Part shown: positions 9,649-22,148 of the stretch, piece after piece
How positions within the stretch are numbered: position 1 is the stretch's first letter
Layout: every line of letters starts with the position of its first letter
Assembly (NCBI GenBank): GCA_026214975.1
Contig: CM047807.1
Coordinates: 63,839,824-63,903,823, forward strand
Source: Gentiana macrophylla
Taxonomy: Eukaryota > Streptophyta > Magnoliopsida > Gentianales > Gentianaceae
Direction: 5' to 3'
Length of the DNA stretch: 64,000 nt
Notes under the pieces: model-generated
Seen by the model: only the letters and a program-made list of their open reading frames with translations
The model's database searches: none
What the model was told of the DNA's origin: nothing
Made by a program: the position numbers and the translations under genes

Positions 9649-11446
9649 TGTTGGAAATAAAATTTATGTTTTGATGATGATTCAGCAGTTATTCTGTTAT
9701 TATTTTTAAACCCCATTGATGAAGTGTCATAACTAGCTGTTATAGTGCAAAGCAAAAAGATGTCTAGAAATCAATGTATAGGTTTTCATAGAGTCTGATA
9801 ATTGTATAAGTAAATTAGACAAGCACTATAATAGTTCTATGATCAGAAATGAGAAAACGAGAAACATACTTGATGTTACTTAGAATGCTGAGTTTACAAC
9901 TGAAGATATAAAACTGACTCGGAGTATGCAACTGAAGAAATGAAGAAGGTAAGTTCGCTGAGGGACACATACTCGGTTGACTTATCTACAAGCAAAATGC
10001 TGAGGGTACAAACTCAGTGGATGAAGAACTGAGGGTCCAAACTCAGTTATTGAAGATTGAAGAACTGATGGTTCAGACTTAGTTATGAAGATTTAAGCCG
10101 AGACTGTAAAGTTAGAATTCAGGTAAGTTTGTGATGGCCTAAACTGACTTTATGGATCTTGAAGAAGACCTAAGAATCTTAAGGACAATGATATCTTAGA
10201 TGATTTGTTTAAGGAATGGTGTGATCTGATTAAGTCAATAGTAATCAGATGAAAAATGGATTACTGAGTTCTTGAAGAAGAATAGAAAATTAGTTAATGC
10301 TTCTAAGGTGAAAACTGACTAAATCAACAAGACTAGTTTTCATGCTAAGGTCATAGAGAGAAAAACTGAAGAAGAACTGACCGTTATAAAGCAAGCAATT
10401 TTATTGGACGCAGATGAATGTCAGAAAGGACACTAACATTCCTCTGGACAAGCAGGACCACTAAAGGATACAAGACTTCAAATTCAAATGTTCAGATCAT
10501 CTAACCGTTGGAGAATTCTTCTATCTCAAAAAGAAGTGCAAAGTTCAAAGATAAATTGTATTCAAGTGAAGGGGAAAGTCGATCAAGAACAAATCCTGCT
10601 GTGTACTTTATTTCATGATCAAGAAATCTTCAAGTGTTCATAAGCATTCAAAGAAAGATCAAGAACAACACTAGAAGAGAAACAAAGAGCCTGAGTATAT
10701 CATATACATCTAGAAGAAGAAGCTCGAAACACAAATTGAATCATAATTATTGATTCAAATCTAAACTTTGATTTTATCAAAGGTTTAGAATGTGAAACAC
10801 CAAGAAGGTGTGAAGGACAATTGAGTGCAGTTAGGAAAACAATGTTTGTGTAGAGATGGTGAAGTGGCAATCCTACCCTCTAAGGACCAGTGTAGTGAGC
10901 TTAGTTCAAACAACAATGCTACATGTTGAAGACTGAAGCTGGAAAATTGTGAAGCTAGGGATTAGTGAAGGACAATCAGTGTTCAAAATTTACTTTGTGT
11001 CTTGTAACTGTAAACCTCAAGAACATAAGGCATTTGGCCTCCTACATCACATGAGAAGAGAGGACTGACAGGATTACACCACCTGGAACCTCTATAATTT
11101 TTGTCTTACTTACTAACTTACTTTACACATCTAATTATTGCATCTAAGTTTATGTTAAACCTGATCACATACCCTGCAAATGTAAGAAACTGAGTCAAGC
11201 ACAACATTGCATTTCATTTAGACAAAATGATAAACTCAAGTTTTCATAAAGGCTTAACTTATCCCGCTTCCGGTTAACTTAGTTAAGTATAAGTCAGTTC
11301 TGACTTATACTCAGCTAAGTTAGCTTATCTGCACACAAGTTTAAATCTGAACTCAACATGGTCAAGATTCAGTTTACAGTCATTTTTTGGGGACAATTTT
11401 ATTCACCCCCCTCTAAACTTGTGTTAGCCTTTCCAAGGGACCAACA
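9649..11446 (+). repeat. LTR-c of family A, complete
   Basis: 1,798 bp from TGTTGGAAATAAAA to GGGACCAACA (inverted ends TGTTGG/CCAACA). It is preceded by the polypurine tract of unit b and followed by the primer site of unit c, so it is both a 3' LTR and a 5' LTR. Short ORFs inside it are not supported. Confidence 0.95.
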
Positions 11447-11671
11447 ATTGGTATCGAAACAAATACTCTACTGTGAAGATATCTCCAATTGAGCTTTAGA
11501 AGTTTGTTTGCTCGAGATAACTGAGCAACAGTTATTTCCGATACCAACAATTGGAATCGGAGCAGTGCTTCCGTTTTGAAGAGATCCATAACTGACTCTC
11601 TATATCAGTTTGTTTGCTCGAAGTAACTGGCCTTCAGTTATTTCTGACTGAGTTCTATCAGTTATTCCATC
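11447..11671 (+). other. Family A unit c: primer site and leader
   Basis: 'attggtatcgaaac' (11447-11460) is the Met-tRNA-type primer site. A second similar string 'attggaatcggagc' occurs at 11541, part of an imperfect leader duplication also seen in unit d (18601 and 18701). The duplicated leader is therefore family-wide. Confidence 0.75.
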
Positions 11672-12840
11672 ACGGAATCACATAATCATTTTAGAAATAA
11701 GCTTAGTTGTTCATTTTTGAGATTTGAGGAATACATAAGTATATTTAAGGCTCTGGTTGCTGACACTGAAGATAAGTTGATTGAAACATTCGTTGAAGAT
11801 CCACTCATTACAAGCAATGAAGATAATACTGAAACACTACCCATAAGCTTTGGAGGAAATGATCATAGTGAAAGTGATGAAGAAGTGATACTTTTTGGTA
11901 CTAATTTGATAAGCAACACTGCTGGATTAGATAAAGTAATGCAGATAATGGAATATGAGGAAGCTAGAGCTGAGAATTTATCGATCACACATCATGAGGT
12001 AAACGCTTCCATATCCAACACAGTACCTTGAACAATCATAAAAATGAAGATTTCAATAAAATCCTGGACATACTCATAAATGAATTAGAGAAAATTCAAA
12101 AGAATTATGAGAATGTTAAAAAGGAGAATGAATTGTTGAAAGCTGAAATTCTAAGATTGAATGTTGTGATTAATCTTATCAAGACTAACAATAGAACCAA
12201 GGAGAATTGCTCAACTGATGAACTATTAGAGGTAATTAACATCATAGAATCATCAGTTGATCCAATTCCCAACGTTCAGTTCAAACCAGGAAAACCATAT
12301 GGAGACAGAACAGGTTTAGGGTTTGGTAATCAATAGAATTCTAAGTTCAGACCTAGTTCAGTTGCACCTAAGTTTGTAGCTGCACGAAAGTCAGGAACTC
12401 AGGAAAATGACAAAATTGTTAGAACTGACAGAAACTCAGCACAGCCTCGACCTAAAACTGACAAAACTGTAAAATCAGTCAGTGGCAACTAAAAGATTCT
12501 ACAGAGAGAATCAGAAGGCTAAAAAGGGCAGAACTGATCAGAGTCAGTTAAAAGAACGTTCAAGTCATATCCATCTAAGAATGATAATCATTCATGGAAT
12601 AACAAATTTAGGGGGAAAGGAAGACTGGAATGCACTTATGACCTCAAAAAGATCATATCAGTCTCACAAAAAGGATGACCAAAAGACTGTTAGGCCAAAA
12701 CTGCAAAATTTGTGAAAACTGATTTTACTCAGTCAAAATATCAAGAAATGTATAAAGCTATGAATTATAGAAATTCAAAGACTAACCTAAAAGGACCCAA
12801 ACAGATATGGGTACCTAAAAACTTTCAATTTGTTTTGCAG
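11672..12840 (+). pseudogene. Family A unit c: trimmed gag, broken
   Basis: The expected start codon at 11672 is ACG; in unit d the same position is ATG. The open part from 11717 encodes 'MRFEEYISIFKALVADTEDK', then acidic residues. A second ORF (12028-12336) holds a predicted coiled coil ('ELEKIQKNYENVKKENELLK') and the motif 'VQFKPGKPYGDRTGLGFGN', which is shared with B2 gag ('FKSGKPYGDRTWLRFGTQ'). A Lys/Ser-rich tail follows and ends at the conserved GPKQIWVPK. The TTTGTTTTGCAG motif is at 12829-12840. The capsid core and zinc knuckles are missing, as in units a and d, so the trimming predates the amplification of the family. Confidence 0.87.
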
Positions 12841-13270
12841 GGGTAAGTCAAACACTGAGAGGACTGAGAACTTGTAGTTCTCAAAACTGAGTTGTGTTCC
12901 AAACTGAGGTTTGGAGCTGATAAAAAAGACTACTGACTCAAGTATTGAATAAGATCAAAACTGAATCTTTACAGCAAGAGATACATCGTATCCACAGCAT
13001 TTACTGACGCAAGCTACGGATGACAGAGAATTTTTGACCTACATTCATCTCAACCGTCCATTTTCCCCACTCACCATCTTTTTCGCGATCTCAACATCAG
13101 GTGTGATTTATGACAAGACTTCTTTGAACCCACTCAAACATTCCATCTACCCTTTCTACCAATTATAAATACCCTCATATTGTTTTCCACATTAATTCTT
13201 TACACTCAATTTCGCATAATCCATACTCAATTCCAAAATATTTCCAAACTCTATTCAACCTTCAGAAATA
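12841..13270 (+). promoter_or_regulatory. Family A unit c: gag-ORF3 spacer with TATA box
   Basis: This 430-bp spacer replaces the whole pol region. It contains TATAAATA at 13164-13171 in a C/T-rich context, 100 bp before the ORF3 ATG at 13271. The stretch in between is A/C/T-rich and ATG-poor, like a plant 5' UTR. The same TATA is found in unit a (7235). Promoter activity is inferred from position and conservation only. Confidence 0.55.
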
Positions 13271-16200
13271 ATGTCTTTTACCCAAGTTGAACCTGGAATG
13301 ATCAACTCTCTCGATCAATAAGTCGCAAGATACATGGATCAAACACTAGCCAAGCAAATAGAAGAGAAAATCTGGAAAATCAAAGGTCTGGAGCAAGTGT
13401 TCAACATTAATTTGAAAAGTGTGTGTCTGGATAGCATCGGTAATTTCTATGAGTTTTGGAGCAAAACCATATAGAATGAAAAGAATTCTTACCTACGTGA
13501 CCCAGATCAATAGGAAGAAAATCAAGGTCACTAAAGATCTCATTGCAGATATATTTGGCTTTGAGAAATCTGGACATTCTTCAGTGCTAAAGTGACAAAA
13601 GAATAGAAAGAAAAACTTTGGAAAGACATTTCAATCATTGGAGATTCAAATGTATCACTGTCTGGATCAATAGGGCTACTCAAACCAGAATTCAACTACT
13701 TGACCAAAATGCTAGCTAATTGCATAATTGGAAACGCAGGCAACTTCAGTAATCTCTCCGGCACAAAGATAGACTTGATGTATGTTATCTAGTTCGAAGA
13801 AGATTTCAATTGGCCCAGATATTTTGGAGCAATTGATGGCACAATCTTCTGATGTGCCCAAGAAGAAGACTGAAGTGATGAAAGGAAGATTTTACCACAA
13901 GAAGACTCTTGCTTTTCTAGCTCAAAGAAATTGATCACTTTGGGATTGCAAAGAGTAAAGACACTGCGATTGTTGATGGCAAAATCGCCGCAAATGATGA
14001 AAAGAATAAATCTAAAAAGAGGGAAGCTGAAGGTTTTGAAGTTGAACCTAAGGAGAAGAGAAAAAGATCATCCAAGAAGGAAATGACCACTGGAGAAGCA
14101 CTGGAAGATTTTGGAAAATTAAGAGAAAAGAAGAGAAAACTGGAAGAGTTAGAAAATGCCAACACTGTGGCATTTGGTGATAAAATTTTGGAATCCTCAA
14201 CACCAGAATCTGTCACGTCAGTTGCTGGGAGTCAAGCAAAGAAACCTAGAATTGAGGTGACCCCCACAAAATAATCCCTTATTGAGAAATAAGCTGTTGT
14301 TGATGAAGCTGTTGAAGAAGAAGTTGTTCCTTCACTGCCAGAAGCTGACACTTATAGGGAACAAACCCAAAGAACTGATTTCAATGATGAGGTGACTGAC
14401 AGTGATGAAGAACTGATTGGACGTGGTGTATTGGCTACGCTTAAATTCATAAATATAGCGAATACCACACAACAAAAATCAACATCCAGAATTGAGTATG
14501 AAGAGTCGATCAGAGAATTGGAGGATTCTCGATCGCAAGAAAGAGAATGTTTTGAAGTAGAATCTAGACCAGTACAAGTCATCACGCTGGATGAACTTGT
14601 TAATGAAGAAGAAGTTGATAAAGAATCTGTTAGTATTAAAAAAGGGAAGGAACCGGTTCTTTGAGCTAGAATGGATCATCAAAGAACTTGTTCTTTGATG
14701 AGCCTCGAGCAAATGAGTCCAAAAATGATCCCCGAACAGTTGTTGAAATAGCAAATGAAACCGTGCACTGTCGTGATTGAATCCTGACCAGGAAAAGAAG
14801 TTTTTGCTGAAAAGAATCTGGGAACTGAACAAGTTGAAACTGACTCATCTATCTACATCCAGTTGTTGCTGAGGAAGAATCCAGCGAAACTATAGAGAAG
14901 AAAACTGAAATCAACAATGTTGAGACTCTAGCTGAATCCATCCTGGAGAATCCTAGAGATACTGAAGAAGTTACTACCCAGCCTGATTCATTTGATGCCA
15001 TTAAGGAACTGATTGAAGTTGACTGCAGAAGACTTGATGATTATCCACACTGGAAGTTCAGTTCAATCCAAAATCAAAGAAGTCAACTTGATGAAATAGA
15101 AAGCACAAAACAATGTGTTTTTGACTTATTTGATATCACTCATCTACCCAAACTTTTCAACTATGATGTATTTTTTGGCACTGGCTACTCACTCATCAGA
15201 AACAGTTACTGGATGAAATTTGCTAGAGAAGGAGGCTTTAAGTCAAAGAAATATGATAATGACGACGATGATGACTCACAGGGAGATCCTGATTTAGAAA
15301 AAGGGATTTCGCCTCACTATAGGAAACGAAACAATCAAAGATGCTACTTGAAGGGTCATCTCAAGAATGTTCGGAAGAAGTGAAACAATCTGGCCGACTT
15401 TCGAAAAGTCATCAAGATCATGAAATGGAAGGATATCAGTCTTCAATGGACAGAGGGTGCTTGAGATTGAAAAAGCTGAAGCTGACCAAGCTAAAGCTAA
15501 TATTACTGAGGAAGAAACTGATGATGAGTTTGATGTGAAACTGTCACCAGTAGGGGAAACTGATTCTTCCACCCTGGAGAAAATTAGAAAGGAGTCTAAA
15601 GAAAGAAGAAAGTCTGAAGCATACCAGGAAAACTGAAAGATATTATCCCTCCATTGTCCAATGAAAAGAAAGAAGCTGAGAAAGTATCTGGAATTGGAAA
15701 AGACAAAACTGAGAATACTGTTGAGATCAAAACTGACAAGAAAGATGTGCCTACACAAGTTGAACACATCAAGCATCATTTTATTGAACTTGTGAAATTG
15801 CATAATGAAGACATAGGCGACTTTGGAAAGGTGCTACAATCCATGGAAGGAAGCAAAAATGAATGATCCAACATGGAAAAGACCTTAAACAGTGTTAAGG
15901 AGGATTTTCATGACACTTTAATCGTAATCAGGAAGACAACCATTGAATCAGATGCCAGAAAAACTAAGACTCAAGAACGGCTGGTGAATATAGTCACAAA
16001 TGTGCATGACAGAATGCTTCTACTGGGAAAAGCTATGATAGACTCAGTAGTCACACAAACCATATTGGCATCAAATCAACAGTACTTAAATTCCTACATC
16101 GCGATCTTAACAATAAAGATGATGGCAACAAGGGGGAATGTTTGGAGCTCTTAAAAGTCAATGCAGTTGACATGACCCAAGTTCTTGAAAGCATTGATGA

Positions 16201-16730
16201 TAAACTGGTTGAAGTAAAGAAAGCCAGAGGAGATTTTACGGATGATGAAATGGAGTTGGTTTCAAAGTTCTCAGAACCAACTGAGAAAAGTCTTGGCCTT
16301 GATTCACATCTTTACAACTTCTTCAAAGAATTGCCTAAAAAGGAAGGAGAATAAAGAGAACCAGCCATGTAAAGATTTTTAATTTGTCAATAGGTTCTTG
16401 TGAACTATTGGCACAAACTGGGTAAATGGGAGAAAAATAGTACTCTAGATAAGGCTTCAGACAAAGTTGAAGAGACGGACTCTGAGGTCGTACAAGACTT
16501 ACTGAAAACTGGCACAAGCAAAAGATTAAGACAGGTTGTGTTCTTATTTGTTGTATTGTTCAAAAGCAAGTTTTTCAGCAAACACAGCATGGAAGATTCA
16601 TGGAACATATGAGCTAATATTCATAGAATCGAAAGCACTGAAAAAATACCGCCATGAGAGATCGTGCTGAGAGCTATGACAACAAATCTATTGAAGCTAA
16701 TCAAGGGAAATGAAAAGAAACTGTAAAATA
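13271..16730 (+). pseudogene. Family A unit c: ORF3 ('env-position' ORF), broken
   Basis: Starts at ATG 13271 (MSFTQVEPGMINSLDQ, then a stop). The N-terminal part contains 'FYEFWSK' and 'VTKDLIADIFGFE', which line up with 'VLEFWKN' and 'ISSDLLREVFRF' in B2 ORF3. The middle (13970-16100) is Lys/Glu-rich and probably coiled coil, with several open stretches (14083-14274, 14392-14664, 15654-15866, 15873-16154). The C-terminal part (16142-16354 and beyond) matches the unit b fragment. There is no signal peptide or membrane segment, so it does not look like an envelope protein. The N-terminal domain may be related to the plant 'putative transposon protein' domain found in retroelement ORFs; this is a guess from its motif pattern. 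The function is unknown. Confidence 0.7.
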
Positions 16731-16890
16731 GTTTTCTTTTCATGTATTGCATTTTAATACTCTGTGTTGTAAATCAGTATCATCAATTAAAAACTCAGTT
16801 TCTCAGTTCTTTTTGTTGTTTATTTTATTTTGTCCATAACTTTTGCATTGCTTTTAAGGAGGTTATTGACATCATCAAAAAGGGGGAAAT
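16731..16890 (+). other. Family A unit c: 3' untranslated segment and polypurine tract
   Basis: T-rich stretch followed by 'ggttattgacatcatc' and AAAAAGGGGGAAAT (16877-16890), directly before LTR-d. Confidence 0.85.
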
Positions 16891-18600
16891 TGTTGGAAAT
16901 AAATTTTATGTTTTTATGATGATTCATCAGTTATTATGTTATTATTTTTAAACCCCATTGATGAAATGTCATAACCAGCTGTTATAGTGCAAAGCAAGAA
17001 GATGTCTAGAAATCACTGTATAGATTTTCATAGAGTCTGATATTTGTATAAGTAAATCAGATAAGCACTGTAATAGTTTTAGGATCAGAACTGATAAAAT
17101 GAGAAACTGACTTGATGTTACTTAGAATACTGAGTTTACAACTGAAGATATAAAACTGACTCGGAGTACACAACTGAAGAAATGAAGAAGGTAAGTTCAC
17201 TAAGGGACACAAACCCGGTTGGCTTATCTACAAGCAGAAGGCAGAGGGTACAAACTTAGTGGATGAAGAACTAAGGGTCCCAACTCAGTTATTAAATATT
17301 GAAGAGCAGGGGGTTCAGACTCTGTTATGAAGATTTAAACCGAGACTATAAAGTTAGAATTCAGGTAAGTTTGTGATGGCCTGAACTGACTTTAGGGATC
17401 TTGAAGAAGACCTAAGAATCATAAGGACATTGATACCTTAGATGATTTGTTTAAGGAATGGTGTAATCTGATTAAGTCAAGAGTAATCAGATGAAAAATG
17501 GAGTACTAAGTTCTTGATGAAGAATAGAAACTCGGTTAATGCTTCTAAGCTGAAAACTGACTAAATCATTAAGACCAGTTTCCATGCTAAGTAAGCAATT
17601 TTATTAGACACACAAAATGTCATAAAGGACACTGACATTCCTCAGGACAAGCCCGACCACAAACGGATACAAGAATTCAAATTCAAACGTTCAGATCGTC
17701 TAACCGTTCGAGAAACCCCTGAAAATAGTTTACTTTTATCTCAAAAAGAAGTGCAAAGTTCTAAGATAAATTGTATTCATGTGAGGGAGAAAGTCGATTA
17801 AGAAGAACTCCTGTTGTGTACTTTATTTCAAGACTAAGAAAGATCAAGAACAACACTAGAAGAGAAACAAAGAGCCTGAGTATATCATATACATTTAGAA
17901 GAAGAAGAAGATCGAAACACAAATTGAATCATATTTATTGATTCAAGTCTCAAATTTGATTTTATCTAAGGTTTAGACTGTGAAATACCGAGAAGGTGTG
18001 AATGACAGTTGAGTGCAGTTACGAAAACTGTGTTTGTGTAGAGCTGGTGAAGAGGCAATCCTACCCTCTATGGACCATTGTAGTTAGCTTAGTTCAAACA
18101 ACAATTCTACCTGTTGAAGATTGAAGCTGGATGATCGTGAAGCTAGGGATAAGTGAAGGACAATCAGTGTTTAGAATTTACTTTGTGTCTTGTAACTGTA
18201 AACCTCAAGAACATAGTGAATTTGCCCTCTTACATCACAGAAGGAGAGAGGACTGAAAGGATTACACCACTTAGAACCTCTATAATTTATGTCTTACTTA
18301 CTTACTTACTTTACGCATCTAATTTTACTGCATCTAAGTTTATGTTGCACCTGATCACATACTCAGCAAACGTAAGAAACTGAGTGAAGCACAACATTGC
18401 ATTTCATATAGACAAACTAACAAATTCCAGTTTTCATAAAGGCTTAACTTAATCCACTGCTGGTTAACTCGGTTAAGGATAAGTCTGTTCTGACTTATAC
18501 TCAGCTAAGTTAGCTAAATATTTAGTTTACAGTCAGTTTTTGATGTCAAGTTTATTCACCCCCTTTCTAAACTTGTGTTAGCCTTTACAAGGGACCAAAA
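16891..18600 (+). repeat. LTR-d of family A, complete
   Basis: 1,710 bp, starting TGTTGGAAATAAATTTTATG and ending GGGACCAAAA (the usual CCAACA end with one change). It closes unit c and opens unit d. Relative to LTR-c it has small deletions, for example about 40 bp near 17590. Confidence 0.95.
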
Positions 18601-18823
18601 ATTGGTATCGGAGCAAATCTTCTACTGTGAAGAGATCTCTAATTGAGCTTTTTCAGTTTGTTTGCTCGAGATAACAGAGCATCAGTTATTTCTGATACAT
18701 ACAATTGGTATCGGAGCAGTGCTTCAGTTCCGAAGAGATCCATAGCTTAATCTCTATATCAGTTTGTTTGCTCGAAGTATCTGGCCATCAGTTATTTCTG
18801 ACTGAGTTCTATCAGTTTGCATC
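18601..18823 (+). other. Family A unit d: primer site and leader
   Basis: 'attggtatcggagc' at 18601-18614 matches the B2 primer site exactly. A second copy, 'attggtatcggagcagtg', lies at 18701, giving the duplicated leader also seen in unit c. Confidence 0.8.
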
Positions 18824-20024
18824 ATGGAATCACATAATCATTTTAGAAATATTCTTAGTTGTTCATTTTTGAGATTTGATGAATACAGAAGTAAATTTTA
18901 GGATCTTGTTGCTGACACTCAAGAAAAGTTGATTGAAACATCCGTTGAAGATCCACTCATTACAAGCAATGAAGATAATACTGAAACTCTACCAATAATC
19001 TTTGGAGGAAATGATCATAGTGAAAGTGATGAAGAAGTATACTTTTTGGAACTAATATGATAAGCAACACTGCTGGATTAGATAAAGGAACGCAGATAAT
19101 GGAATACGAAGAAGCTAGAGCTAAGAATTTATCGATCACGCATCATGAGGTAAACGCTTCCACATCCAACACTCACATACCTTGAACAATCAAAGAAATG
19201 AAGATTTCAATGAAAACCTGGACATACTCATAAAGGAATTAGAGGAAATTCAAAATAATTATGAGAATGTCAAAAAAAAGAAAGATTATTGAAAGCTGAA
19301 ATTCTAAGATTGAATGCAGAGATTAATCTTAACAAGACTAACAATAGAACCAAGGAGAATTGCTCAAGTGATGAACTAATAGAGGTAATAAACATCACAG
19401 AATCATTAGTTGATCCAATTCCCAACGTTCAGTTTAAACCAAGAAATCCATATGAAGACAAAACATGTTTAGGGTTTGACAGTAAATATAATTCTAAGTT
19501 CTAACCTAGTTCAGTTGCACTTAAGTTTGTAGCTGCACAAAAGTCAGGAACTCAGAAAACTGACAAAATTGTTAGAACAAACAGAAACTCAGCACAGCCT
19601 CGACCTAAAACTGACAAAACTATAAAATTAGTCAATGGTAAACAACAAACTGAAAGATTCTACAGAAATAATCAGAAGGCTGAAAAAGGTAGAACTGATC
19701 AGAGATCAGTTAAAAGAACATTCAAGTCATATCTATCTAAGAATGATTATCATTCATGGAATACCAAATTCAGGTGGAAAGGAAGACTCTTTCCTACTAA
19801 TGAAGACTGGAATGCACTTATGACCACAAAAAGATCATACCAGTTTCACAAAAAGGATGAAAAAAAGACTGTTAGACCAAAACAAAAAAAAAATTGTGAA
19901 AACTGACTTTTCTCAGTCAAAATATCAAGAAAGGTATAAAGCTAAGAATTATAGAAATTCAAAGACTAACCTAAAAGTACCCAAACAGATATTGGTACCA
20001 AAAAACTCTCAATTTGTTTTGTAG
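18824..20024 (+). pseudogene. Family A unit d: trimmed gag, broken
   Basis: ATG at 18824 followed by 'ESHNHFRNILSCSFLRFDEY'. A stop lies at about 18899 and a frameshift near 19038. The coiled-coil and 'VQFKPRNPYEDKTCLGFDS' part is open at 19289-19504. The basic tail continues to a degraded PKQ(I)LVPK end, and the acceptor-like TTTGTTTTGTAG lies at 20013-20024. It has the same domain set as units a and c, with no capsid core and no zinc knuckle. Confidence 0.85.
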
Positions 20025-20292
20025 GAGTAAATAAATAACTAAAAGGACTGAGAACTTGTAGTTTTCAAAATGAGTTTTGTTCACAACTGAGGTTTGGAAC
20101 TGATCAAAAGGACTACTGACTGAAGTATTGGTTAAGATCAAAACTGAATCTTTACAGCCAGAGATACACCGTATCTACAACTTTTACTGATGCAAGCTAC
20201 AGATGACAGAGAATTTGTGACCTACACTCATCTCAACCGTCCATTTTCCCCAGTCACCATCTTTTTCGCGATCTCAACATTAGATGTGATTT
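20025..20292 (+). other. Family A unit d: start of gag-ORF3 spacer, cut at 20292
   Basis: Aligns with 12841-13104 of unit c up to '...gtgattt' and then stops. From 20293 the sequence is Gypsy-1 coding sequence on the minus strand. The TATA box and ORF3 of unit d are missing. Confidence 0.8.
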
Positions 20293-21064
20293 GGTGTTCA
20301 ACGCCTCGAAGTGGTCGTAATCCGCTTCTTCTTCCGGAAATATCTCCTCAAATTCCTGCAAAATGGTTAGTACATCATCGGGAAAAGTACCTGCAAGGTC
20401 ACGGATTAGCATACAAGAAGGATAAGAAATAGAAAAATCGCTATTAATTCCCGAATGAGATACCAATGGATAAAAATCCTTATATATGAACAAAATTGGA
20501 CTCCGAACAGCCTGCACAACTCACTTTCTTATCACGAGTTTGTGAGTTAATTTTTACAGGCTCGGGCGGTACTTTCACAACCGCTTTATCAGAAGAAGTA
20601 CGTGCTTGTTCTCTTCTTTCAGCAAATTTGACATAATCGGCTTGAGCCTCGTATGGAAGTAATGGACTGAAAGTGATACGCTTGCCATTGTGGGTCAAAG
20701 TATATTTATTGAGGAACCCATCATAAATAACATGCTTATCAAATTGCCAAGGTCGGCCAAGTAACAAATGAATGACATGTATTGGAACAACATAGCAAAG
20801 AACTTTATCGTCATATTTCGAAAATCTAAAACTCACGTATGCTTGCTTTGTCACTTTCACAGATCCACTCACGTTTAAACATTGCAATTTATAAGGTTGT
20901 GCATGTTTTATTGTTGGAATTTTTAACTTCTCAACATCCTCCCTACTAATCGCATTGGTACAACTACCGGAGTCAATTATCATCATGCAAATTTTTCCCT
21001 CGATAAGACAACGACTTTGAAAAATATTCTCATATTGTATTTCGTTGTTATCAATTTGACTCAC
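20293..21064 (-). pseudogene. Gypsy-1 protease and pre-RT segment
   Basis: The long ORF (21064 down to 20480) holds the retropepsin: 'MMIIDSGSCTNAIS' with the DSG active site, and 'VIHLLLGRPWQFDKHVIYDG' with the conserved LLGRPW segment. After a frameshift near 20500 a second ORF contains 'DVLTILQEFEEIFPEEE', the standard segment just upstream of Gypsy reverse transcriptase. Homology stops there, and the last residues of that ORF come from the joined family A DNA. The protease would process the Gag-Pol polyprotein. Confidence 0.9.
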
Positions 21065-21077
21065 CGTGCTAAGGACC

Positions 21078-22148
21078 TTATTTGTTAAAAAAACAGTGCG
21101 CGCTCATAAAAAAAGTACCTTGGTCTTCTTTCTCATTGACCTCAACTTTTTCACTTTCATTAACAATTTCATTCTCATCCTCTGATTCCGACTGATATAA
21201 TCCATCCTTATTAGCAATATAAGAGTGTTTATTTCCACATTCGTTAGACTTATGTCCCAACCCTTTGCAATTATAACAAATCACAGGTTCTTCAGATTTT
21301 CCTTTAGGCGCAGATTGGGGAGGGGTATATTTAACAGCAGAATTTTTAACAGGAAACTTACCTCCGTCGCCCTTAGATGATGTCGGCCTATATGGAGCGG
21401 TGCTGGAAATTTTGCTAAGTTGTGCTCTCCGCCTTTTGAGTTGTTTTTCTTTAGTCAAAGCTGCATGTACCATTTCATCGTAAGTTGTACTATTCATCAT
21501 CTCAACCGGGTCGGCTATATCAGGCCGCAATCCTGCCAAAAACCGAGCCATGGTGAGTTCATCGGATTCGTCCGTATCGGTGCGAATTAATTCCATCTCC
21601 AATTCATCTTGATAGACTTGAATAGATTTCTCGGCTTGTTGGAGAGTTTGCAATTTCCTCACTTGCTCTCATCGATAAGACTCGGGCACCCACTTCCTAT
21701 GCACCTCATTTTTAAGTACTTCCCAAGAGGATATCACCTATCGTCTTGATTTCCTGCCCTTTTCATTAGTTTTCTGAAACCAAAGCATAGGTCGTTCCTC
21801 AAATTCACTTGTGGCAAGTTGAACCATAGTTCTTTACGAATAATTATGATAATCAAATTTTTGCTCATTTTTAAGAACCCAAGAAAAATACTCATCAGGA
21901 TTAGAATTACCTTTAAACGCCGGAATTTTCTGCTTAATACCTTGGAGATTTTCTCTTGGTGCCGCCAAGACAGTAGATGCATCGTCAAAATCGTCATAGC
22001 CATTGGCAGAATGATTACTGGGTTCGGGCCCGTGTGCTGGAACCCCTTGTGCCAGATGCAGTTGTGCGAACCGATCATCTATTCTTTGAATCAACATTTG
22101 TGTAATCTGCTGTAGGCGTTGTTGGTCCCCCTTATCCATACCAGGCAT
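21078..22148 (-). pseudogene. Gypsy-1 gag, broken
   Basis: Starts at ATG 22148 ('MPGMDKGDQQRLQQITQML') and reaches 'KIPAFKGNSNPDEYFSWV' and 'QKFDYHNYS', the usual start of a Ty3/gypsy Gag core, before a stop at 21834. It continues in other frames through 'LWFNLPQVNL' and 'FRKLMKRAGNQDDR'. From 21662 a long ORF carries 'FLAGLRPDIADPVEM' and the zinc knuckle CYNCKGLGHKSNEC (C-X2-C-X4-H-X4-C). It ends 14 bases before the protease ORF. It would package the RNA. Confidence 0.92.
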
